From: a virus
Virus record (IMG/VR): IMGVR_UViG_3300035180_000343
Span: 62,001 to 126,000 of that record
DNA length: 64,000 bases
Reading direction: 5' to 3' (one strand)
Under the pieces are notes generated by a model that saw nothing but the letters and a program-made list of their open reading frames with translations, searched no databases and was not told the DNA's origin. Made by a program: the position numbers and the translations under genes. How positions within the stretch are numbered: the first letter of the stretch is position 1; each line of letters opens with the position of its first letter. Below are positions 9,305 through 17,443 of the stretch, in pieces.

Positions 9305-9570
9305 TTCGTTCTCCTTTCACTTCGGCGCACAGGCTCGTATGTCACATCGAAAATATCCGGCTTACAGGGATATAACTCACCTTTGACACCCCGAATTATC
9401 CAATCCCCGATGTTTGCTTTCATCGTTCCTTCCAAGGTTACGATGTAAAGCCCTTCAGGACGGTTTCTAATTTCTCGCGTACCTCCCATGTTCATAATCC
9501 GCTCAACGCTTTCATTAGTCCCATCGTAGCATTCTGCTTCAATTACAACCGGCTTCTTTCTAAATTTCAT
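9301..9570 (-). CDS. Conserved phage protein, KPVVIEA family
   Basis: 89 residues starting MKFRKKPVVIEAECYDG, with GDWIIRGVKGELYPCKPDIF near the C-terminus. This is a common small phage/prophage protein of unknown role. A second member with the same layout lies at 47855-48145. It overlaps the small membrane gene. Confidence 0.75.
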   Translation of the reverse strand: MKFRKKPVVIEAECYDGTNESVERIMNMGGTREIRNRPEGLYIVTLEGTMKANIGDWIIRGVKGELYPCKPDIFDVTYEPVRRSERRTK

Positions 9571-9606
9571 GATTTTTAGTTTTCCTTTGTTGTTTATATC
9601 TTCGCG

Positions 9607-9933
9607 TCAGGCACCAGTCGCTTTCGACCCCATTAACGCTGCAAGCGTGTCCGATGTCATCGCGTCAGTGTTGCGCCCCTTGTCCAAATACATCAGTGTC
9701 AGTCTCCGTACAGCGGTCAGTGCCTCCACCTCGGTCAGCCCGGCAAGGCCGCCGCAGTGCGCAAGGTCTGCGATCTGCTTTAGCGTATTCTCTTCCTCCG
9801 CCACGTCGGTTTCTCGACGCGTTCTCAGTTCGCGCAGCCATCGCACAAGCTCCGCATGCTCATTTCCACAGTCCGTACCGCGGCACTTGTAAGCCTGCGC
9901 ATCTGCATGTGCTATCGCTTCGTCAATTGTCAT
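9607..9933 (-). CDS. Hypothetical protein in GC-rich block
   Basis: 108 residues from MTIDEAIAHADAQ (GGAG 8 nt upstream; an ATG two codons earlier is too close). Helical and Cys-containing (KCRGTDCGNEHAELVRWL). The coding sequence is clearly GC-richer than the flanking core genes, suggesting recent acquisition. No family recognised. Confidence 0.6.
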   Translation of the reverse strand: MTIDEAIAHADAQAYKCRGTDCGNEHAELVRWLRELRTRRETDVAEEENTLKQIADLAHCGGLAGLTEVEALTAVRRLTLMYLDKGRNTDAMTSDTLAALMGSKATGA

Positions 9934-9939
9934 ATTCAT

Positions 9940-10084
9940 GTCTCCGTAGTGTGTTCTAACCCAACAGTCGATGTGGACGTCTGAGCAATGAAGCTGTTAC
10001 AAGGCCAGTGACTTCTATGTTAGAGCACTCGCGTATACCCACGGCGCAATTGTGCGCCCCGTCGTGGTTATTCCATTCTCCTTT
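9940..10084. other. Intergenic stretch with short hairpin
   Basis: 145 bp without a convincing gene. It contains GGCGCA-CAAT-TGCGCC, a 6-bp perfect hairpin without a U-tract. Nothing else recognised. Confidence 0.4.
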
Positions 10085-10675
10085 CTACCCATCAATACGC
10101 TTGAACTCAATATGAGTTCCATTGCCACCGACCTCTATTACATATCTAGGGATAGTACTTCCTTCGGGAATCTCATCAAATTCCGGTGACAGAGCCGTGT
10201 ATTCAATTGCATCGGTATAGTACATCGTTTCACACCGAATAACAATACAGCGCCCCATGATAGATCTGACTATATCGGGGCGCTCTTCTATTAGTTTACG
10301 GCTTATCTCGAAACGGCCTACTCGTCTGTTCTCATTCGTCTGAGTTATTTTTCCATGTTCGTCATTCGTCGGGGCGGCGGACAATTCTTCTGCGTTATCG
10401 GATGGCTTTAAATGTACTGTCATTTGTGAACTATCTAAGGCAGTGCACTTCAGCACATCGACTCCAGAACGTACAGAGTAATCAGCGCCACCACTAGACC
10501 ATGAGTTAGTAATGGTTATAGTATTAATCATGTCGCTTACTTGATCACAATCATCACTACCTTGCTTCCAGTCACAGGAGTCACACTCCCACTTGCCGTT
10601 GCGCTCTTTAATGTTTCCACCACAGGCACATGGGAAACTAGGTTCTTTATCTTCCGGTATGCTATCGAACGCCAT
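10085..10675 (-). CDS. Hypothetical zinc-ribbon protein
   Basis: 196 residues. The N-terminal 45 residues hold a four-cysteine ribbon (CACGG then CDSCDW), followed by a soluble region with ENRRVGRFEISRKLIEERP. Start ATG 10675 follows an AAGGAGAACTA site. It is part of the GC-richer block and shares Cys-knuckle architecture with the two genes upstream in its transcript. Function unknown. Confidence 0.6.
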   Translation of the reverse strand: MAFDSIPEDKEPSFPCACGGNIKERNGKWECDSCDWKQGSDDCDQVSDMINTITITNSWSSGGADYSVRSGVDVLKCTALDSSQMTVHLKPSDNAEELSAAPTNDEHGKITQTNENRRVGRFEISRKLIEERPDIVRSIMGRCIVIRCETMYYTDAIEYTALSPEFDEIPEGSTIPRYVIEVGGNGTHIEFKRIDG

Positions 10676-10692
10676 TTAGTTCTCCTTGTTGT

Positions 10693-10905
10693 TCATATCT
10701 TCGCACCAGGCCATTGTCCGATGTCTCGGTGCAACTGCTCCAGCTCGCCGTCCCACGGAACGAACGCACGTACACTGTCATTCATTCCCCACTCTTTGCC
10801 ACATCGCGTACAACCAACCTTCCGGCTTGTCTGGCTGAAAACCCGTTGCACCACGTAGCGATGTCCAAACAGCGCGCAAATTAGTTTCTTAAGCACTTTC
10901 ATCAT
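10693..10905 (-). CDS. Small zinc-knuckle prophage-type protein
   Basis: 70 residues. LKKLICALFGHRYV followed by CTRCGKEW resembles the short DUF1660-like prophage proteins (basic N-terminus, GH, then CxxC). Start overlaps the stop of the upstream gene. Function unknown. Confidence 0.55.
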   Translation of the reverse strand: MMKVLKKLICALFGHRYVVQRVFSQTSRKVGCTRCGKEWGMNDSVRAFVPWDGELEQLHRDIGQWPGAKI

Positions 10906-11330
10906 TCTTTATGTTTGCCGCTGCCAATTCCAAGCCCCTCGTTAATCGTATCTAACGCGCGTACTACTGCATCAAGCATGCTAATGATGTCGCCTAGTAA
11001 TTTTTCAGAACTTCGGGAGGGTTCTTCAATATCTGACTTCACTGAGTTGTTCGGATATGACACGTCAGGTAGCTTAATCTCAACTGGCTTGCGGGTTTCA
11101 AATCCGCAGCATCGACCGACCAGATCAATTTTTCCGCATTGGGTGCACCTCCACATAACTTGTACTTTGTCACATGGTTGATCATTACTCAGCCAACGTT
11201 TAATGCCGTCCGATCCTACGTACCATTTCGGTGTTCCGGCAAATTCTGTTTTATTTACGCCGTACTTATCCAGTACGGCCTGCAAGTCATTTGTGAATGC
11301 CTGTGTTACTTGTTCCTTTGTCTGCATCAT
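10902..11330 (-). CDS. Hypothetical protein with zinc knuckle
   Basis: 142 residues starting MMQTKEQVTQAFTND. WRCTQCGKIDLVGRCC forms a Cys cluster at mid-protein, and the C-terminal third is helical. First gene behind the strong promoter at 11360-11388, so probably early. No family recognised. Confidence 0.6.
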   Translation of the reverse strand: MMQTKEQVTQAFTNDLQAVLDKYGVNKTEFAGTPKWYVGSDGIKRWLSNDQPCDKVQVMWRCTQCGKIDLVGRCCGFETRKPVEIKLPDVSYPNNSVKSDIEEPSRSSEKLLGDIISMLDAVVRALDTINEGLGIGSGKHKE

Positions 11331-11359
11331 TTTGTTCTCTGTTTATGCATTATGAACAA

Positions 11360-11388
11360 ATTATATAAGAAGACCGAAAGAATGTCAA
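11360..11388 (-). promoter_or_regulatory. Repeated early promoter, copy 1
   Basis: TTGACA, 17 bp, TATAAT on the minus strand, in a conserved frame (GACTTCTTATATAATTTGTT core) shared with the other copies. Drives the GC-rich block from 11330 downward. Confidence 0.85.
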
Positions 11389-11567
11389 GACTTTTTCTGA
11401 ATTTTGTTCTTCAGAATCCACTTGTCTCCAAGTGTTTCAATTGCTTTTAATCGTTTCTGTTCAAGTCTATCGGCAGCATCTTCGTCGACTTTGATACGTT
11501 TAACTGAAATGTATTCTTCATCGTCGATAGCAGAAGCAGAGAAAAGATTCCTGAAAAAGTTAAACAT
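11385..11567 (-). CDS. Small hypothetical protein, 60 aa
   Basis: Starts MFNFFRNLFSASAIDDEEY, then a highly charged helix. Its ATG overlaps the stop of the phosphoribosyltransferase gene (TAATG), so it is translationally coupled to it. Its 3' end overlaps the -35 box of the next promoter. Function unknown. Confidence 0.6.
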   Translation of the reverse strand: MFNFFRNLFSASAIDDEEYISVKRIKVDEDAADRLEQKRLKAIETLGDKWILKNKIQKKS

Positions 11568-12346
11568 TATTCGATTCCTTTAATAATTGCATCACGACCA
11601 CGGCTCATCTTCTTTACGTCTGCCATTGTTGGGTGGAAACCTTGAACTAAAATTGGGTCGTCAAATCGATTTCCAGTAGAAAGCGAAATTAGACAACATA
11701 TCTTAGGAAGAACTTGGGCAAGAATATATTCATTTTCGACTCCATCGTCATCTCTGATATTAACTCTTGAACCCAAAGGAACTTCTTTAAGAAGCTCTGA
11801 CTCTAATTCTTCCCTCCGTTTAATAAGTTCCGAGATCTGATCGTCAATTGTTTCTATCGTTTCCGGCTGCTCGACATATTCGGATTCAAACGGTTGCACT
11901 ATCCATTGATCGATTGGAACATTTTGTTCAACCACGAAATCTGGGGAACATTTAGAATTTTCTTTTTGCCACAATGTTGCGATACGCCAGAAATACAAAT
12001 CAACATATGACTCGATTAAAACTCGCTTAATTTTGTTAAGAGTTTCTCCAGAATCGACAAGATCATCCACTATAAGAAAGTTTGTCTGCCCATTTTTGTT
12101 CATATCTGGCGGAAGTATTAGATCCGAAACCAAGACATTTCCTGTTTTCTTCGTTCCTTCATATGATTTAGCAACGACAAAAATCAATGGAATATTTAAT
12201 GCCTCACTGATTCGATTTGCGACATAATATCCACCTCGCATTACTGCGACTACATGGGTGAACTTATAATTCGAACCTTTGATTTTATCAATCAATTGAT
12301 CGCAAAGTTTATTATACTCATTCCAGCTTACATATCGTTTTTTCAT
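11567..12346 (-). CDS. Phosphoribosyltransferase with C-terminal extension
   Basis: 259 residues. The first ~150 form a type-I PRTase domain with the PRPP loop FLIVDDLVDSGETL, and an upstream VVAVMRGGYYVANRISE matching xanthine/hypoxanthine-guanine PRTases. A helical segment (DQISELIKRREELESEL) and a ~90-residue C-terminal domain follow, which are unusual for the family. Probable role is base salvage or making a nucleotide from a free base; the substrate cannot be read. It has its own strong promoter at 12382-12410. Confidence 0.8.
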   Translation of the reverse strand: MKKRYVSWNEYNKLCDQLIDKIKGSNYKFTHVVAVMRGGYYVANRISEALNIPLIFVVAKSYEGTKKTGNVLVSDLILPPDMNKNGQTNFLIVDDLVDSGETLNKIKRVLIESYVDLYFWRIATLWQKENSKCSPDFVVEQNVPIDQWIVQPFESEYVEQPETIETIDDQISELIKRREELESELLKEVPLGSRVNIRDDDGVENEYILAQVLPKICCLISLSTGNRFDDPILVQGFHPTMADVKKMSRGRDAIIKGIE

Positions 12347-12381
12347 TTATTTCTCCTTCACTGTTTAACTACTATGGACAA

Positions 12382-12410
12382 ATTATATAAGAAGCCCGGA
12401 AGAATGTCAA
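12382..12410 (-). promoter_or_regulatory. Repeated early promoter, copy 2
   Basis: TTGACA, 17 bp, TATAAT on the minus strand, about 36 nt before the PRTase start. Confidence 0.85.
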
Positions 12411-12423
12411 GAACTTCGTGAGA

Positions 12424-12846
12424 TCAATTGAATTTGGATTGACGATAGAAAAAATGATTCCCAATCACGGCAGTTCGAATCATCTTTTTCGTCCATCCTG
12501 GCCGAACTGTTTGGTTGTGGAAAAATTCTGCACCGTGTGTTGTATCCGAATGCGGCGAATGTAGGAAACGATATGCAATATCCAAGGATTGTTTCCATTC
12601 TGGGTTCTCTGAACTTGGAATGATGGTCGGCGGCACAAAAACTTCATCTTCTCCGACGGGCTTGTGGACGAATCTTGATGTCCAAGAAAATTGTTTCCTC
12701 TCAAAAACAACACCACAGGTTGATTTGTCGGAACTATCTGATCTATTGAATGTTACGTGTGCGATGGCTTCTTTGCCACGAATTGATTCGTGCGATGCCT
12801 CGTAAAAAATGTTCAAAGCAAGACACATGAAAGTGCTAATAATCAT
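12424..12846 (-). CDS. SleB-type cell wall hydrolase (endolysin candidate)
   Basis: 140 residues. It matches the hydrolase_2/SleB fold: LALNIFYEASHESIRGKEAI near the N-terminus, CGVVFERKQFSW in the middle, AEFFHN and IGNHFFY at the end. This family cleaves peptidoglycan and is the commonest lysin type in alphaproteobacterial phages. Only a short hydrophobic start (MIISTFMCLAL) is seen, not a clear signal peptide, so export would need a holin. Preceded by a terminator at 12905-12928. Confidence 0.8.
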   Translation of the reverse strand: MIISTFMCLALNIFYEASHESIRGKEAIAHVTFNRSDSSDKSTCGVVFERKQFSWTSRFVHKPVGEDEVFVPPTIIPSSENPEWKQSLDIAYRFLHSPHSDTTHGAEFFHNQTVRPGWTKKMIRTAVIGNHFFYRQSKFN

Positions 12847-12904
12847 AGCTGGTCTCCTGACAGGGGAATAGAGTGTTTAGTGATCCTTCAGTTAAAATCA
12901 GTTG

Positions 12905-12928
12905 AAAATGGGAGGAACAAATCCTCCC
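12905..12928 (-). terminator. Intrinsic terminator after the 229-aa gene
   Basis: Minus strand GGGAGGA / TCCTCCC stem with a 5-6 nt loop, followed by ATTTTC. Confidence 0.75.
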
Positions 12929-12948
12929 AGGTTGTGACAAGAATGATA

Positions 12949-13638
12949 CTACTTGAATGCTGGCTCGGAACCATACTTCAGAAAAGCATGTGCTCCAGTT
13001 TCAGAGTTTTTAACTAGAATTGGTTTCTTAGGATAGGAGCTATGATATGCTTTGATTTCTTTTCCGACTGGATGATCGTCTGGGAAAAAGTCTGTCCATC
13101 TCTGACCCTTTTGTCTACCTTTGAAAGCCTTGTTCCAATCTTCTGGAGACAATTCAAACACTTGAGTGTCGAATATCTTTTCTTTTCTATCAACCCAATT
13201 GCGTCGTCTAACCATTCCACCCAATGGAACTCCAACATTCGTCGATGTAGATGACCCATCTCCAACAGAGTTAGCAGCAACATCTTCCATGATTGGTTGA
13301 AGAATTGAATCCAACTTTTCTTCTAGAATCGAAATATCATTCTCAGATACTCCACGTTCCATTAGTTCCTCCTTTAATAGAGCAATTGACGTAAAAAGTG
13401 TTGCAACTCGTGTTTTTCCAAGTGGAACAATTTCTAGCATTCGTTTAATATTGAACACTAATCTATCGAGTAGTGTATAAGCATCTTTTTCTTCGGTTGT
13501 TTTGAGCTCGGAATATTTCCGTAAGACTTTTCCGTTTGCGTCAATAATTCCAAGTTTAAACGCATCAGTCTCGTCCCATTTTTGATTCAACTTTTGAAGA
13601 ATCCTGAACGTAATAATCGAATCGAGAAATCTGCTCAT
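12949..13638 (-). CDS. Conserved T4-superfamily protein of unknown function
   Basis: 229 residues. The N-terminal 90 residues (MSRFLDSIITFRILQKL, LGIIDANGK, DAYTLLDRLVFNIKR, VPLGKTRVAT) look like a family I know from cyanophage-type T4 relatives, with no assigned role. A Gly/Ser linker precedes a basic C-terminal half. It overlaps its upstream neighbour by 4 bases and ends at a terminator, so it closes the 14487-12949 operon. Confidence 0.65.
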   Translation of the reverse strand: MSRFLDSIITFRILQKLNQKWDETDAFKLGIIDANGKVLRKYSELKTTEEKDAYTLLDRLVFNIKRMLEIVPLGKTRVATLFTSIALLKEELMERGVSENDISILEEKLDSILQPIMEDVAANSVGDGSSTSTNVGVPLGGMVRRRNWVDRKEKIFDTQVFELSPEDWNKAFKGRQKGQRWTDFFPDDHPVGKEIKAYHSSYPKKPILVKNSETGAHAFLKYGSEPAFK

Positions 13639-14051
13639 CTTGGTCTTTCCTGGGTAAACTCTTCTAGTTTGGCTAACATTCCGAAATCGAATTGTGTTCT
13701 GTCGGGTCGAATTGTTAAAGTTGAATTTATTCGCAATTCATCTGGCATGATTTCAAGCCACGTGAACAAACATGCCAGATGATTTTCTAAATTTCTCGAA
13801 TCTAACAGAAATGTGGATCTAACTACAAAATCAACATCCAAACAATTGCAAGCAATGACTACATTATTGATTGCTAATTTTAAGAATTTTTCATCCCCAC
13901 TCGAAATAAACTTGCTTAGGCTTAGGGAAATTCTCGAAATAGTATCGCAATCTTCTTGAAACGTCCGCATCGACACTGGCTGAACTTTATAAGCCTTTGC
14001 CGCATAAATTTGAAAATTTGATCTAGTCAGCTCCCGATAAGCAGTTGTCAA
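13635..14051 (-). CDS. Conserved phage protein of unknown function
   Basis: 138 residues starting MTTAYRELTRSNFQIYAAKAY. The pattern (TRSNF start, then NNVVIACNCLDVD, then LFTWLEIMPDE) recurs in T4-like phages beside the preceding family. Coupled by ATGA overlap to the downstream gene. Function unknown. Confidence 0.6.
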   Translation of the reverse strand: MTTAYRELTRSNFQIYAAKAYKVQPVSMRTFQEDCDTISRISLSLSKFISSGDEKFLKLAINNVVIACNCLDVDFVVRSTFLLDSRNLENHLACLFTWLEIMPDELRINSTLTIRPDRTQFDFGMLAKLEEFTQERPR

Positions 14052-14052
14052 T

Positions 14053-14487
14053 TTAGAAGAATTCCTTTAGTTCATCTTCTTCTTCGTTGAAGTCTGCACC
14101 GTCGTCATCCTCTTCGTCATCTTCAACATTTTCGCTTCGAAGAAGAATGGATACGTTATATCCTTGATTAAAGGAAAGTGAGAATTCATACTTCTCATTA
14201 TCTTTATCAAACATATCGATGTCAATTGAGATCAGGTCGTCCCCAATAGTTTCTGCAATTTCAGAATAGAGACCTGAAACCAACTCGTCTCTATTGAGTT
14301 CGACGTCTGGCTCAAGTCCGATTTCTTTAAGAGCATCCATACAAGCCAAAGTAAGATCGACGATTTCTTCTGGGGTCTTGCAATCGAATTCGTCGGAAAC
14401 ATCTGACAATGTATCAATTACTTCCTGTTCATCTTCACCCATCTCGTCGTCGTTGTTGAACATGACTGCGACAATTGCTGACATCAT
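14053..14487 (-). CDS. Acidic hypothetical protein
   Basis: 144 residues, very acidic, ending in a Glu/Asp run (NVEDDEEDDDGADFNEEED). No catalytic motif. Behaves like a nucleic-acid mimic or chaperone-type protein by composition only. It lies one base upstream of the next coding sequence. Confidence 0.6.
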   Translation of the reverse strand: MMSAIVAVMFNNDDEMGEDEQEVIDTLSDVSDEFDCKTPEEIVDLTLACMDALKEIGLEPDVELNRDELVSGLYSEIAETIGDDLISIDIDMFDKDNEKYEFSLSFNQGYNVSILLRSENVEDDEEDDDGADFNEEEDELKEFF

Positions 14488-14493
14488 CTATCC

Positions 14494-14844
14494 TTATTGG
14501 TTTTTTGGTTGATCGTTAGATTCTGGAGCAACTGGAGCAGCCACTTCTGGAGCAACTGGAGCAGCCACTTCTGGAGCCACTGGAGCAGCCACTTCTGGAG
14601 CCACTGGAGCAGCCGCCACTTCTGGAGTCGCATTGGGGTTTGAAGGTTCAACTTTTTCGACTTCAGCTTTAACTTCTTCTACAACCTTTTCAACTTCAGC
14701 TTTAACTTCTTCAACAACTTGTTCCATATACTTTGCCATATCAGGCACAGCTATCAACAGCTCTCCAGTGATACGATGTCTCCATCCTTCTTCAGACTTA
14801 ACTGCATCTTTACACCATTCTGGTGCTTTGTCGTAAATAGACAT
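14494..14844 (-). CDS. Small late protein with PEVAAPVA repeats
   Basis: 116 residues. An N-terminal module (MSIYDKAPEWCKDAV, GWRHRITGELL) is shared with the next gene. It is followed by a duplicated EEVKAEVEKV coiled segment and about four tandem PEVAAPVA units. The DNA repeats are visible at 14517-14627. GATAAATA at 14873-14880 and AGGAG before the ATG suggest late expression. The paralogous N-terminus may be a virion or carrier module, with the tail a flexible spacer. Function unknown. Confidence 0.65.
   Translation of the reverse strand: MSIYDKAPEWCKDAVKSEEGWRHRITGELLIAVPDMAKYMEQVVEEVKAEVEKVVEEVKAEVEKVEPSNPNATPEVAAAPVAPEVAAPVAPEVAAPVAPEVAAPVAPESNDQPKNQ
14517..14627. repeat. Tandem 24-27 bp coding repeats
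   Basis: Four to five copies of a unit reading gccacttctggagc.actgga on the plus strand, encoding PEVAAPVA in the late protein. Copy number could vary by slippage. Confidence 0.8.
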
Positions 14845-14871
14845 ACTTTTCTCCTGATTGATAATTTTGTT

Positions 14872-15126
14872 TTATTTATCTACAACATCCGTTGCTTTTG
14901 GCGTAGACTTCTTAGTTCTTGGTTTCTTAACTACCAGTGGTTTTTCTTCAACAGTCTCAACTACCAGTGGTTTTTCTTCAACAGTCTCGACTGTCTCAAC
15001 TACTTCCATATACTTATCCATTTCTGGAACAGAAATTAAGAGTTCCCCTGTAACATGATGTGCCCACCCTTTAGGTGTCTTGACCGCATTTTTGCACCAA
15101 TGTGGTGCTTCATCATAAACAGACAT
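14872..15126 (-). CDS. Small late protein, paralogue with VETVEEKPL repeats
   Basis: 84 residues. Same N-terminal 40-residue module as its neighbour (MSVYDEAPHWCKNAV, GWAHHVTGELL), but the tail is a twofold VETVEEKPLVV repeat ending in KPRTKKSTPKATD. The gene pair arose by tandem duplication, with the tails diverging. GATAAATA at 15155-15162 lies directly at the insertion point of tnpB element 1. Confidence 0.65.
   Translation of the reverse strand: MSVYDEAPHWCKNAVKTPKGWAHHVTGELLISVPEMDKYMEVVETVETVEEKPLVVETVEEKPLVVKKPRTKKSTPKATDVVDK
14873..14880 (-). promoter_or_regulatory. Late-type promoter candidate
   Basis: GATAAATA on the minus strand, 29 nt before the ATG at 14844. No -35. Confidence 0.4.
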
Positions 15127-15154
15127 ACTTTTCTCCTGGCTAATGATTTTGTTT

Positions 15155-15162
15155 TATTTATC
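15155..15162 (-). promoter_or_regulatory. Late-type promoter candidate abutting element 1
   Basis: GATAAATA on the minus strand. ATAAATA is phage sequence; the first base is contributed by the transposon left end. 29 nt before the ATG at 15126. Confidence 0.45.
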
Positions 15163-15226
15163 AGATGGCACCGTAAAACCTTGGCCTTTATGTCAGGGAT
15201 ATAAGGCGTGTTTTTAACTTGTTCCA

Positions 15227-15255
15227 AGTATATATTAGTAAAACCATTTTGTCAA
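15227..15255 (-). promoter_or_regulatory. Outward promoter in left end of element 1
   Basis: Minus strand TTGACA, 17 bp, TATACT, pointing out of the element toward 15126. Conserved at the same place in all three elements. Confidence 0.7.
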
Positions 15256-15310
15256 GTGCTTTGACAATAATGAGTTCGTCAAAGTTGAACAATTATATAA
15301 ATATACGTAT

Positions 15311-16579
15311 ATGAAACAATTACTCGCATACAAATATCGGATTTATCCAACAAAGGATCAAGAAATCCTCTTGAGCAAAACCTTTGGTTGTAAGAGAGTA
15401 ATCTTCAACCATTACCTAGAAGTGCAGCAAACCAGATACAAAAACAAAGAACCTCGGTTAAGCAATTTCGACATCAACAAAGACATCACCAAGTTAAAAG
15501 ATGAAAAGGAATGGTTGAGGGAAGTCGATATAAACGCACTACAAGCGGCGGCGGGAGATTTGTCTGTTGCATATGACAATTTCTTCAAGTCGGTTACTGG
15601 TAAGAGAAAAGGTCCGAAGATTTCTCCACCGAAGTTCAAGAACAAAAATTCTAGACAGTCGTATAGGACTCGTAATGTTCGCGTCAATGAAGACGGTTCT
15701 TTACAGATACCAAAACTAAAGTCAGTCAAAGCAGCCATCCACAGAGAAATTCCAGAAGGATCGATAATTAAATCGGCGACCATATCAAGGAACCCAGATG
15801 GAAGATATTACGCATCAATATTAGTTGAAACAGAAGTAGCATTGCAGCCAATGACAGGTAAAGAAGTCGGTTGCGATTTAGGTCTCAAGGATTTGTTAAT
15901 CACTTCAAGTGGTATAAAATTCAAAAGACCCGATGATTTACCAAACATTGCGAGAACCAAGCAATTGTTGAAGTTGAAGCAAAGACAGTTCGCAAGAACC
16001 GTTAAAGGTAGCAAAAATCACGAATCGTTAAGACTTCAAGTAGCACGACTTTATTCGAAGAGCACAAGACAAAGAAATGAATATTATCATCTAGTTAGCA
16101 GATACTTGGTTGATAATTACGATTCTATCTACGTCGAAGACTTGTCGAGTAAAAATATGTTACAGAATAGGAAGTTGAGTCGAGCGATTCATGAAGTGGC
16201 TTGGACAACTTTGTCCAATATGATTTCATATAAATCATCTTGGGCTGGTAAAACTTATCATCAAATCGATCGTTGGTATCCAAGTAGCAAGACCTGTAGC
16301 TCTTGTGGTCATAAGCTCGAGAAACTTGATCTTGGCACTAGAGAATGGACTTGTCCGTCTTGTGGAACTCATCATGATCGTGATTTAAATGCTGCTATGA
16401 ACATTCTTCATGTCGGTCAAGCCGACTGCTACGGAGAAGAAATGAAGTCGCAAGCAACAGGCGACTTGGGACTAGAGATCCCAGTGGCCCTACAGAAAAT
16501 GACCATTAAAATCGAGAGATCCAACGCTACGTTGGTTGGTCATGGGAGTGGGCAAGCTACGTCCTTTAGGGCGTGGTAG
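15311..16579 (+). CDS. tnpB: TnpB RNA-guided nuclease, copy 1
   Basis: 422 residues. An N-terminal helix-turn-helix/REC region leads to a split RuvC domain: GCDLGLKDLL (Asp), YVEDLSSKNM (Glu), and a four-Cys zinc finger CSSCGHK...CPSCG followed by DRDLNAAMNI (last Asp). All catalytic residues are present, so it should cleave DNA using an omega-RNA from the right end. The start is MKQLLAYKYRIYP. TATAAATA just upstream would give an almost leaderless mRNA. The stop codon lies inside the right-end hairpin. Confidence 0.93.
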   Translation: MKQLLAYKYRIYPTKDQEILLSKTFGCKRVIFNHYLEVQQTRYKNKEPRLSNFDINKDITKLKDEKEWLREVDINALQAAAGDLSVAYDNFFKSVTGKRKGPKISPPKFKNKNSRQSYRTRNVRVNEDGSLQIPKLKSVKAAIHREIPEGSIIKSATISRNPDGRYYASILVETEVALQPMTGKEVGCDLGLKDLLITSSGIKFKRPDDLPNIARTKQLLKLKQRQFARTVKGSKNHESLRLQVARLYSKSTRQRNEYYHLVSRYLVDNYDSIYVEDLSSKNMLQNRKLSRAIHEVAWTTLSNMISYKSSWAGKTYHQIDRWYPSSKTCSSCGHKLEKLDLGTREWTCPSCGTHHDRDLNAAMNILHVGQADCYGEEMKSQATGDLGLEIPVALQKMTIKIERSNATLVGHGSGQATSFRAW

Positions 16580-16604
16580 TTGACCATAAATTGACATTTT
16601 GATT
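16440..16604 (+). ncRNA. Presumptive omega-RNA of element 1 with guide
   Basis: In TnpB families the guide RNA scaffold is the 3' end of tnpB plus the right end, followed by about 16-20 nt of flanking guide. Here GTCGC..GCGAC and GGGACTAG..CCC stems lead to the right-end hairpin. The guide would start at 16585 (cataaattgacattttg). Limits are approximate. Confidence 0.45.
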
Positions 16605-16615
16605 CTCCTATATCT

Positions 16616-17443
16616 TCAATGTTTTTTCGGTTTAGCAGTTTCCATCCGCTTAAGAGTTGTTTGCCACAACTTTCTAAACTTCCCACGAACAACTCCACCT
16701 CTAGCAAACGACAAGATTTGCTTTGACGCAAACCGATTCGACGATGACGTAGATTTCGATTTATCCCAAATTTGCTTCAATGATTTATATGGCAACCCAG
16801 TTATTTTTACAAGTTTTGCTACTTCTGGATTTGTTCGTCCTTCTTCAATGAAATCTCCGTCTATCGAATCTTGAACCATCTCGTCAATTAAATCCGCAAG
16901 CGCCAATTCATTTTCTTCTAGAATTGTCCGGAGTTCTTCAAAGAGTTTCTTAGCAGATGTAGCAGTCGCCGTCGACGGACACATCGACTTAAATAACTGG
17001 AAATTATTTGTTTTGACTGCTTCTCTTGATTTGGTTGCGCTAACGTCTTCGTCTGTTCTTGGGGACTGGATGATTTCAACTTTTGTAAATCCTTTGTCAG
17101 TGGCCCACTTTTCAAGACTCTTAGCATAACCACCAGTAGCTTGATCTTCACCAACAACTATATATAATTGGGTATATCCGAGTTCTTTTAACGCTGTTAC
17201 CATTTTAAATGGATCTCGGATTTTATCGTTTTCAATGACTGTTATGTTTTTAAAGAATGTCTTGACCCATTTGACCTTGGAATTGAAATCCAATGGATTT
17301 TTCTTGTTATCTTGTGTATGCGAAAGACAAAGTATTGGATCCCCGTTGACTTTCTTTGCAGTCTCGACCGCAAGATTTACAAGTTTTTCGTGTCCGGATG
17401 TCGGGGGATTAAACCTCCCAAAGATTGCAACTGCTGTTTTCAT
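16616..17443 (-). CDS. Nucleotidylyltransferase-domain protein
   Basis: 275 residues. The first ~150 form a cytidylyltransferase/NMNAT-like Rossmann domain with FGRFNPPTSGHEKLV (HxGH-type site) and a late SATKSREAV (ISSTxxR-type) motif. The C-terminal ~120 residues are unrelated, helical and basic (RFASKQILSFARGG, KRMETAKPKKH). Likely transfers a nucleotide to a small phosphorylated substrate; NMN is one candidate. Last gene of the five-gene operon, overlapping the phosphoesterase gene by 4 bases. Confidence 0.7.
   Translation of the reverse strand: MKTAVAIFGRFNPPTSGHEKLVNLAVETAKKVNGDPILCLSHTQDNKKNPLDFNSKVKWVKTFFKNITVIENDKIRDPFKMVTALKELGYTQLYIVVGEDQATGGYAKSLEKWATDKGFTKVEIIQSPRTDEDVSATKSREAVKTNNFQLFKSMCPSTATATSAKKLFEELRTILEENELALADLIDEMVQDSIDGDFIEEGRTNPEVAKLVKITGLPYKSLKQIWDKSKSTSSSNRFASKQILSFARGGVVRGKFRKLWQTTLKRMETAKPKKH

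Larger units (their letters stand above)
15162..16584 (+). mobile_element. IS605/IS1341-type tnpB element 1
   Basis: Left end begins CAGATGGCACCGTAAAACC directly after TTTAT. It contains a hairpin near CTTGGCC and an outward minus-strand promoter. Then comes tnpB, and the right end finishes in GTGGTAGTTGAC with a stem-loop that overlaps the tnpB stop. Boundaries come from comparing three copies. No tnpA, so movement would need a transposase in trans. It sits between the gene at 16616 and the late gene at 15126. Confidence 0.85.

Noticed and set aside
8775-9320. dCMP deaminase with an N-terminal membrane anchor
   Set aside because: The hydrophobic part is explained by a separate ATG in another frame with a good ribosome site and an ATGA junction.
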